A stretch of 42,591 bases of DNA. It comes from Bradyrhizobium sacchari. GTDB taxonomy: Bacteria > Pseudomonadota > Alphaproteobacteria > Rhizobiales > Xanthobacteraceae. Numbering within the stretch: the first letter of the stretch is position 1; every line of letters starts with the position of its first letter. Shown piece by piece: positions 35,490-42,591 of this stretch. The stretch covers positions 752,295 through 794,885 of the forward strand of contig NZ_LWIG01000001.1 in the NCBI RefSeq assembly GCF_002068095.1. The letters run 5' to 3'. A program made the translations under genes and the position numbers. Below the pieces are notes generated by a model. It had not been told where the DNA came from, searched no databases, and saw only the letters and a list, made by a program, of their open reading frames with translations.

Positions 35490-35559
35490 GAGCATGACCT
35501 TGTCGGAAGACCGTTTCGCACTTTGCGCTAACGCAGCCCTCCGGGTCCGGATCATGCTC
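35490..35559. repeat. GAGCATGA...TCATGCTC palindrome between dapB and gpmA
   Basis: The arms GAGCATGACCTTGTCGGAAG and CCGGATCATGCTC flank ACCGTTTCGCACTTTGCGC and related words. It is a longer relative of the palindrome at 21414-21462. It starts 29 bases upstream of the gpmA ATG and ends four bases before the dapB stop, so transcripts from dapB into gpmA must pass through it. Confidence 0.72.
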
Positions 35560-35563
35560 TTGT

Positions 35564-36379
35564 TCAGATGTCGGACAGGCCGAGCACGTCGGCCATGGAG
35601 TAGTGCCCCGGCGGCTTGCCATGCGCCCACAGCGCCGCCTTGAGCGCGCCATGGGCGAACAGCATGCGATCCTCGGCCTGATGCGACAGCGTCAGGCGCT
35701 CGAACGGGCCGAGGAAGGTTACGCTGTGGTCGCCGGCCACGGTGCCGCCGCGCAAGGAGGCGAAACCGATATTGCCCGGCCGGCGCGCGCCGGTGATGCC
35801 GTCGCGGCCACGCTCGGAATGTTCGTCGAGGGTAACGCCGCGGCCGCTGGCCGCGGCCTGCCCCAGCATCAGCGCCGTGCCCGAGGGCGCATCGACCTTC
35901 ATGCGGTGATGGGTCTCGACGATCTCGATGTCGAAGCTTTCGTCGAGCGCCTTGGCGACGCGCTTGACGACGGCCGCGAGCAAATTGACGCCCAGGCTCA
36001 TATTGCCGGACTGCACCACCACCGCGCGGTTGGTGACGCTCTTGATGACGGCGTTGTCGGAGCCGGAAAGCCCCGTCGTGCCGACGACATGCACGATGCC
36101 GCGCTGGGCGGCGATCGCGACATTGGCGATGGTCGCCGCCGGCACGGTGAAATCGAGGATGCCGTCGGCGTCCTTGGACATCGCCCAGAGATCGGCGGAG
36201 AGCTTGATGTCGTTGGCCGGGAGGCCTGCGAGCACGCCGGCATCCTTGCCGAGCAGCTCGGAGCCCGGCGCCTCCAGTGCACCCGCCAGCACCGCGCCTT
36301 TGCTTTCGGCAATCGCCCGCACCAGCGCGCGGCCCATCCGGCCGCCGGCTCCTGCAACAATCAAGCGCATGTCGGACAT
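35564..36379 (-). CDS. dapB: 4-hydroxy-tetrahydrodipicolinate reductase
   Basis: A 271-residue enzyme of lysine and diaminopimelate synthesis, reducing HTPA to tetrahydrodipicolinate with NAD(P)H. The nucleotide-binding motif is [16 protein letters not shown]. The catalytic region [19 protein letters not shown] contains the conserved His pair and Lys, and [18 protein letters not shown] follows. Length and order are typical. ATG at 36379 has GAGGA seven bases upstream; MRLIVAG at 36370 is an alternative. The gene lies upstream of gpmA. Confidence 0.97.
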   Translation of the reverse strand: MSDMRLIVAGAGGRMGRALVRAIAESKGAVLAGALEAPGSELLGKDAGVLAGLPANDIKLSADLWAMSKDADGILDFTVPAATIANVAIAAQRGIVHVVGTTGLSGSDNAVIKSVTNRAVVVQSGNMSLGVNLLAAVVKRVAKALDESFDIEIVETHHRMKVDAPSGTALMLGQAAASGRGVTLDEHSERGRDGITGARRPGNIGFASLRGGTVAGDHSVTFLGPFERLTLSHQAEDRMLFAHGALKAALWAHGKPPGHYSMADVLGLSDI

Positions 36380-36493
36380 GGTGTGATCCTCTTCAGGGCC
36401 GTTGTAGCGGGGGGATGCAGTTCCGGCAACCGAGGGGATCGGGCAGGCACAGACGCACTCGCTCCTTCCCCTGGAGGCAGGTCGCTTGCGGCC

Positions 36494-36624
36494 ATCCTTC
36501 GAGACGCCCAGCCTGCGGCGGGCCCTCAGGATGAGGGCTGAGCGTGCGGCGGCAATTTCGCCGCCGGGCCGCTGCCAGTTAGCCTCATCCTGAGGAGACC
36601 GCGGAGCGGTCGTCTCGAAGGACG
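36494..36624. repeat. CCTTCGAGACG inverted repeat upstream of dapB
   Basis: The outer arms ATCCTTCGAGACG and CGTCTCGAAGGAC are inverted, as are the inner arms CCCTCAGGATGAGG and CCTCATCCTGAGGAG. Hairpins GGCGGCAATTTCGCCGCC and CCGCGGAGCGG are included. It occupies the centre of the 267-base gap between the DUF1330 stop and the dapB start. It would precede dapB in a transcript from DUF1330. Confidence 0.82.
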
Positions 36625-36646
36625 AGGCGTGCGCGCAGATTGCGCC

Positions 36647-36958
36647 TCAGCCGTCCTGCGGCTGCGGGCCGTCATAGCCCTCGATGATGATGAGGTCGGC
36701 GATCGAGTGCGGCTGCCGCACCTTGATGTTGGCCTGGTATTCCGGCGAGTTGTAGCAGGCGATTGCGGTCTGGTAGTCCGGGAATTCGATGACGACGTTG
36801 CGGGTGCGGCTGGCGCCTTCGACGGTGGTGAACTTGCCGCCGCGGACGACGAAGCGGCCACCCCATTTCTTGAAGATCGGGCCGTTGGCGACGACGTAGG
36901 GTTTGTAGCCCTCGTCATTGTGCACGTCGACGCGTCCGATCCAGTAGGCTTTTGCCAT
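36647..36958 (-). CDS. DUF1330 protein (dimeric alpha/beta barrel type)
   Basis: A 103-residue protein of the DUF1330 family, small ferredoxin-like alpha/beta proteins of unknown function. Typical phrases are GRVDVHNDEGYKPYV, GRFVVRGGKFTTVEG, NVVIEFPDYQTAIACYNSPE and YQANIKVRQ. GGGAGAAGAAC lies just before the ATG. It follows pyrF by 25 bases on the same strand and is probably cotranscribed. No catalytic residues can be named. Confidence 0.9.
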   Translation of the reverse strand: MAKAYWIGRVDVHNDEGYKPYVVANGPIFKKWGGRFVVRGGKFTTVEGASRTRNVVIEFPDYQTAIACYNSPEYQANIKVRQPHSIADLIIIEGYDGPQPQDG

Positions 36959-36983
36959 TGTTCTTCTCCCTTGTTGTTGGTGG

Positions 36984-37694
36984 TTAGCCGAGCGCCTGCG
37001 CGATCTCGGCGTGGATGGCGTCTGCGACAGCCTTGGGGTCCGCGGCTTCCACCACCGGCCGGCCGACGACGAGATAATCGGCGCCCGCGGCGATCGCGCG
37101 GCCGGGCGTCATGATGCGCTTCTGGTCGCCGCTGGCCGAACCCGCCGGGCGGATGCCGGGGGTGACGAGGCTCATCCGATGGCCGACGATCTTGCGCAAG
37201 GCTCCGGCCTCCTCGGGCGACGACACCAGGCCATCGACACCGAGCACCTGCGCCTGCTGCGCGCGTGCCTCGACCAGCTCGGATACGCTGAGCCGATAGC
37301 CGGCGGCGTGAAGATCATCGTCGTTGTAGGACGTCAGCACCGTGACGGCGAGAATCTGCAGCTTCGAGCTGCCGCGACCTTCGACGGCCCCTTTCATGGT
37401 TTGCGGATATGCGTGCACGGTGAGGAAGGTCGCGCCGAGCTTCGCCACGCTCTCGACACCGCGCGTCACCGTGTTGCCGATGTCGTGCATCTTGAGATCG
37501 GCAAAGACCTTCTTGCCCTTGTCGGCGAGCTTGCCGATCAGCGGCAGGCCGCCGGCATAGGCGAGCTGATAGCCGATCTTGTAGAACGCGACGCTGTCGC
37601 CGAGCTTCGCGATCATCGCCTCCGCGGCATCAACACTCGGCAGATCGAGCGCAACGATCAGGCGGTCTTTCGGGGCGATCTCGGCTGGCGTCAT
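36984..37694 (-). CDS. pyrF: Orotidine-5'-phosphate decarboxylase
   Basis: A 236-residue TIM-barrel enzyme making UMP from OMP. The catalytic Asp-Lys-Asp array is in [14 protein letters not shown], and [18 protein letters not shown] is the N-terminal strand. The C-terminal phosphate-binding part is [20 protein letters not shown] and [12 protein letters not shown]. Length and motifs are those of the short bacterial family. It lies six bases after the FMN reductase stop and probably shares its transcript. Confidence 0.97.
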   Translation of the reverse strand: MTPAEIAPKDRLIVALDLPSVDAAEAMIAKLGDSVAFYKIGYQLAYAGGLPLIGKLADKGKKVFADLKMHDIGNTVTRGVESVAKLGATFLTVHAYPQTMKGAVEGRGSSKLQILAVTVLTSYNDDDLHAAGYRLSVSELVEARAQQAQVLGVDGLVSSPEEAGALRKIVGHRMSLVTPGIRPAGSASGDQKRIMTPGRAIAAGADYLVVGRPVVEAADPKAVADAIHAEIAQALG

Positions 37695-37700
37695 GTCACC

Positions 37701-38279
37701 TCACATCATGCGTTGGGAAACGTCGATCAACTGCGCTACCAGCTCCTTCAAGGCGGCGATATCGCCCTCGTTCTTCAGCCTGTCCATATCGTCATAGGCC
37801 TGGTCGGCAAAGGCGAGGGCGAGCTGGCTGGCAATCACATTGGCGTGGCAGGAGGTCAGGATCAGCCTGAGCGCCTGGAGCGCGCGGGCGGCACCCAACC
37901 GGCTCTGTGAAGCGCCGGCGAGCGCGAAGGTACGATTGCGGAACACCGCGCCGCGCTCTTCGTGCAGATCGTGAACGCGGCTGACCCAGTCGATCGCATT
38001 CTTCAGGAGCGGCGGCACCGAAGCATTGTATTCGGGCGAGACGATCAGCACGCCATGATGCGCGCCGATCATGCGCTTCAGATTGATCGCGTTCTTGGGG
38101 ACGCCGGACTTGGCCTGGAGATCCCCGTCGTAGATCGGCAGCGGAAAATCGGCGAGCGAGATGCGGGTGACATCGACGCCGGTGCGGGCGAACTCATAGG
38201 CGATGACCGCCGCCAGCTTCGCATTGTGCGAGCCGGTGCGCAGCGAGCCGGGAATGACCAGGATTTTGGGTGCGGACAT
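37701..38279 (-). CDS. NADPH-dependent FMN reductase-type flavoprotein
   Basis: A 192-residue flavodoxin-fold protein. The FMN-phosphate loop is IPGSLRTGSHNAKLA and the family motif SPEYNASVPPLLKNAIDWVS is complete. GASQSRLGAARALQALR forms the second flavin contact. Such proteins reduce FMN, quinones or azo compounds with NAD(P)H; the natural substrate is unknown. ATG at 38279 (MSAPKILV) is used; an upstream frame of 15 residues is poor. It is followed closely by pyrF. Confidence 0.9.
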   Translation of the reverse strand: MSAPKILVIPGSLRTGSHNAKLAAVIAYEFARTGVDVTRISLADFPLPIYDGDLQAKSGVPKNAINLKRMIGAHHGVLIVSPEYNASVPPLLKNAIDWVSRVHDLHEERGAVFRNRTFALAGASQSRLGAARALQALRLILTSCHANVIASQLALAFADQAYDDMDRLKNEGDIAALKELVAQLIDVSQRMM

Positions 38280-38336
38280 CCGCTTCCATGCGTTCGGCGA
38301 AACGAGCCCGCCGCGCAAAAGCAAATGCCGGCGGAA

Positions 38337-38936
38337 TTAGTCCTTGCGATACACCCAGACGCGGGCCGGCGGAAGGTTCATCCAGATCCGTTCCGAGGCC
38401 TCTGTGGACACGCCGGGCAGCGATTTCGGGATCGGCGGCACCACCGCATAGGTGAATTGGACGAAGGGTGCGCCGGGTGCGAGCGCCGTGAAGGCATCGC
38501 GAATGAGCCGCAGCCGCGTCAGCATCGGTTTTGTGACGAGCGGCAGGCCGGACACGACCGCGCTCGCGGGCGCGCTCAGCACGTTCCAGAGCGTGTCGCG
38601 GAGGCGGTAGGCATCGCCCTGCACGACCTTGGCCTGCGGGTAGCGGTCGCGCAGCAGCGCGCAGAAGCCGGGATTGTATTCGACGAGAACGAGACGCTTC
38701 TGGTCGACGCCACGCTCGATCAGCGCCGAGGTGATGGCGCCGGTCCCGGGCCCGAGCTCGACCACGGGGGCGTCGGAATCGACGTCGACATAGTGAGCCA
38801 TGGTCCGGGCCAAGAGCTTGCCCGACGGCATCACCGCGCCCATGTGGAGGGGCTTTTCGATCCACGATCTGAGAAAGCGCACCTCGTCGTCGAGACGGGG
38901 CTTCTTCAACGCACGCGCGGACGATGGCAATGGCAT
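38337..38936 (-). CDS. pmtA: Phospholipid N-methyltransferase (PmtA-type)
   Basis: A 199-residue class I SAM-dependent methyltransferase. SAM motif I is VVELGPGTGAITSALIERG, the second strand LVLVEYNPGFCALLR, and VVQGDAYRL and VSGLPLVTKPM follow. The phrases RFLRSWIEKPLHMGAVMPSG and the rRNA-adenine-methylase-like layout are those of rhizobial PmtA, which methylates phosphatidylethanolamine toward phosphatidylcholine at the membrane. Its place just after dnaKJ matches, as I recall, the arrangement described for Bradyrhizobium japonicum pmtA. Some pipelines call such proteins rRNA adenine methyltransferases. Confidence 0.82.
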   Translation of the reverse strand: MPLPSSARALKKPRLDDEVRFLRSWIEKPLHMGAVMPSGKLLARTMAHYVDVDSDAPVVELGPGTGAITSALIERGVDQKRLVLVEYNPGFCALLRDRYPQAKVVQGDAYRLRDTLWNVLSAPASAVVSGLPLVTKPMLTRLRLIRDAFTALAPGAPFVQFTYAVVPPIPKSLPGVSTEASERIWMNLPPARVWVYRKD

Positions 38937-39024
38937 GTCTGGACCGGACGGGACCGCGGGACCGCGGCGTGTCAGAAAATGGTCATAAACAGGTATAGGC
39001 CGCAGGCGATACGGTCAAGCCGAC

Positions 39025-40158
39025 TCAGTTCGCCCGATTACCGAAGAAGTCCTTGACCTTGGCGAAGAAACCCTCGGATTCCGGCTGGGTGTTGCCAGAG
39101 GAGAGCTTTTCGAACTCGGCCAGCAATTCCTGCTGCTTCTTGGTGAGGTTCTGCGGGGTCTCGACCACGACCTGAACATACATGTCGCCGGTCTGGCGCG
39201 AACGCAGCACCGGCATGCCTTTTGATGCAATGCGGAATCGACGGTTGGACTGGGTCCCGGCCGGGACCTTCACCTTGGCCTTGGCCTTGTCGATGGTCGG
39301 CACCTCGAATTCGCCGCCAAGCGCAGCCGTCACCATCGAGATCGGCACCCGGCAATGCAAATCGGCGCCGTCGCGCTGGAAGAACTGGTGCTGGGCCAGC
39401 GACAGGAAGATGTAGAGGTCGCCGGGCGGACCACCGCGGACCCCGGCTTCGCCCTCGCCGGCGAGCCTGATCCGCGTGCCGTCCTCGACGCCGGCGGGAA
39501 TGTTCACCGACAGCGTGCGTTCGCGGGTGACGCGGCCCTGGCCCGAGCAGGACGGGCAGGCGTCCTCGATCATCTGGCCGCGACCTTGGCAGCCCGGGCA
39601 GGTGCGTTCGAGCGTGAAGAAGCCCTGCGACTGCCGCACGCGGCCGGCGCCGCCGCAGGTCGAGCAGGTCTTCGGCTTGGTGCCGGCCTTGGCGCCGACG
39701 CCCGAGCAGGCCTCGCAGGTGACCGAGACCGGGATCTCGATCTGCGCGGTCTTGCCGCCAAAGGCTTCCTCGAGCGTGATCTCCATGTTGTAGCGCAGAT
39801 CGGCGCCGCGCTCGCGGCCGCCGCGGCCGCGCTGTCCGGCCATGCCGAACAGATCCTCGAAAATGTCGGAGAAGGAGGAGGCAAAGCCGGCGCCGAAACC
39901 GGCACCGCCGCCGGGACCGCCCTGCTCGAAGGCCGCATGGCCGAAGCGGTCATAGGCCGCGCGCTTGTCCTTGTCCTTCAGGACCTCGTAGGCCTCGTTG
40001 ATTTCCTTGAACTTGACCTCGCTGGTGTCGTCCCCGGGATTGCGATCGGGATGAAACTTCATCGCCAGCTTGCGGAACGACGATTTCAGCTTGGATTCGT
40101 CGGCGTCGCGTTCGACTTCGAGGGTTTCGTAATAGCAGCGCTTGGTGGACGTGGACAT
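39025..40158 (-). CDS. dnaJ: Chaperone DnaJ (Hsp40)
   Basis: A 377-residue type I J-protein. The J domain carries [11 protein letters not shown] with the HPD triad, and a Gly/Phe-rich region ([13 protein letters not shown]) follows. The four zinc-binding repeats are [24 protein letters not shown] and CPSCSGQG, and the C-terminal substrate-binding domains follow. It delivers unfolded proteins to DnaK and stimulates its ATPase. It lies 273 bases downstream of dnaK on the same strand and is likely transcribed with it from the heat-shock promoter. Confidence 0.98.
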   Translation of the reverse strand: MSTSTKRCYYETLEVERDADESKLKSSFRKLAMKFHPDRNPGDDTSEVKFKEINEAYEVLKDKDKRAAYDRFGHAAFEQGGPGGGAGFGAGFASSFSDIFEDLFGMAGQRGRGGRERGADLRYNMEITLEEAFGGKTAQIEIPVSVTCEACSGVGAKAGTKPKTCSTCGGAGRVRQSQGFFTLERTCPGCQGRGQMIEDACPSCSGQGRVTRERTLSVNIPAGVEDGTRIRLAGEGEAGVRGGPPGDLYIFLSLAQHQFFQRDGADLHCRVPISMVTAALGGEFEVPTIDKAKAKVKVPAGTQSNRRFRIASKGMPVLRSRQTGDMYVQVVVETPQNLTKKQQELLAEFEKLSSGNTQPESEGFFAKVKDFFGNRAN

Positions 40159-40356
40159 GCTGAGCTCGGTCTAATCCAATCGCGATTCAAGTTGGAGCGA
40201 AACAACGTTGCCACGCAACGATATAGGCACCCTTAAGCCTTGCGGCAGAGGGCGGCATGGCAGCGCTGAGAATAACGGCTGGGAATTGATCGATCGTAAC
40301 GGGGCCGATTCCAAAGGAGTCCTGAAAGACGCCTTGGCCCGACGAGCCCGACACGA

Positions 40357-40383
40357 CGGCCTCCCCCGCGAGGGAGGAGGCCG
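40357..40383 (-). repeat. Stem-loop between dnaK and dnaJ
   Basis: The arms CGGCCTCC (40357-40364) and GGAGGCCG (40376-40383) enclose a CCC/GGG inner pairing. The core resembles the CCTCCCCCGC repeat family near pheT. With no T tract it may be a message-processing or partial-attenuation hairpin after dnaK. The rest of the dnaK-dnaJ gap shows nothing recognisable. Confidence 0.5.
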
Positions 40384-40431
40384 GTAGCGCGTGTGGGGTC
40401 CAAGTCGTCCGCATCATCACCCTCTTGGGGT

Positions 40432-42333
<1,902 letters not shown>

Positions 42334-42437
42334 GGTCCTGATATCCTTCTTTTTGCGGCAGGTTGGCTGGGCCCAGAAGGCACCCGAACCGAAACCCCCT
42401 AAGATCAAACATCCGCGATATTGCGATGATTGAGGCT

Positions 42438-42466
42438 CATATAGGAGGGGGGGAGGGGGCCGCAAG
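42438..42466 (-). promoter_or_regulatory. RpoH (sigma-32) heat-shock promoter of dnaK
   Basis: On the minus strand CTTG (42463-42466) is followed after 17 bases by CCTATATG (42438-42445). This agrees with the alphaproteobacterial RpoH consensus, CTTG with a -10 of CYTATNTG. The spacer is an almost pure C tract. Transcription would begin roughly 100 bases ahead of the dnaK ATG. No CIRCE element is visible, so control is likely by RpoH alone. Confidence 0.78.
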
Positions 42467-42591
42467 GACCGAAACCAAGTCTCGGCCGTGAAAACATTGG
42501 GTTTTAAGAGATCATATCCGGGCTCAACCGCCCTTGCGGGTGAGGAAATATTAACAGGTCCGGCGATCCGCCACCCCGCCTCCGCAATCCG

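Noticed and set aside
38337..38936. Calling this methyltransferase an rRNA adenine dimethylase (KsgA)
   Set aside because: It is too short (199 residues), lacks the C-terminal domain of KsgA, and matches the rhizobial PmtA pattern and gene position.

Overview
The window is about 42.6 kb of high-GC chromosomal DNA from an alphaproteobacterium, almost certainly Bradyrhizobium or a very close relative. The evidence is the gene content (lptC-lptA-lptB order, dnaK-dnaJ followed by a PmtA-type phospholipid N-methyltransferase, pyrF, DUF1330, dapB, gpmA and nth), AUU-initiated infC, an RpoH-type CTTG/CCTATATG promoter, and many palindromic intergenic repeats of the kinds seen in Bradyrhizobium and Rhodopseudomonas. 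It is mainly core genome. No prophage, insertion sequence, CRISPR array or rRNA is visible; there is one tRNA, tRNA-Leu(CAG).

Layout. 1-2.5 kb (minus): LPS transport genes lptC, lptA and the start of lptB, plus a short RNase D. 2.6-10 kb: a UbiA-type polyprenyl-phosphate phosphoribosyltransferase, an MFS transporter, tRNA-Leu, an NDUFA9-like SDR, DprE2, DprE1 and UppP. UbiA, DprE1 and DprE2 together form a decaprenylphosphoryl-arabinose-type pathway best known from mycobacteria. 10-14.5 kb: a GST, queG (tRNA queuosine), a hotdog thioesterase, an NTF2-like protein and an ABHD10-like hydrolase. 14.7-21.4 kb: the translation block infC, rpmI, rplT, pheS, pheT, broken up by two small exported orphan proteins on the opposite strand and by a DUF559 nuclease gene lying between pheS and pheT. 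21.5-25 kb: a TSUP permease, a Tat-exported flavin amine oxidase and a YiiX-type hydrolase. 25.2-28.5 kb: a metal island of csoR, divergent copA, and nikR. 28.8-32.3 kb: an EI24 membrane protein and an EmrAB-type efflux pair. 32.4-34.7 kb: DNA repair (nth, a truncated Ada-type methyltransferase) with a DUF2244 membrane protein. 34.8-42.6 kb (minus): gpmA, dapB, DUF1330, pyrF, an FMN reductase, pmtA, dnaJ and dnaK, with a heat-shock promoter upstream of dnaK.

The most interesting observations are: (1) a DUF559 PD-(D/E)xK nuclease gene bounded by inverted copies of an abundant palindromic repeat, inserted between pheS and pheT and ending in a 4-base overlap with the pheT start codon; (2) a DprE1/DprE2/UbiA set in a Gram-negative rhizobium, with alanine at the position of the benzothiazinone-target cysteine of DprE1 and a degenerate HAD domain fused to UbiA; (3) csoR and copA apparently sharing one self-complementary TATATA -10 box overlapped by a perfect inverted-repeat operator, which would leave csoR leaderless; and (4) a composite repeat of about 160-185 bp at two loci, one copy carrying a strong intrinsic terminator.

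No non-coding stretch exceeds about 300 bases. Most gaps of 100-280 bases hold a palindromic repeat, and those are listed. In the gaps 107-317, 3998-4274 and 23804-23995 nothing could be recognised beyond possible promoters. Intergenic coordinates of repeats are read by eye and are approximate at the ends.
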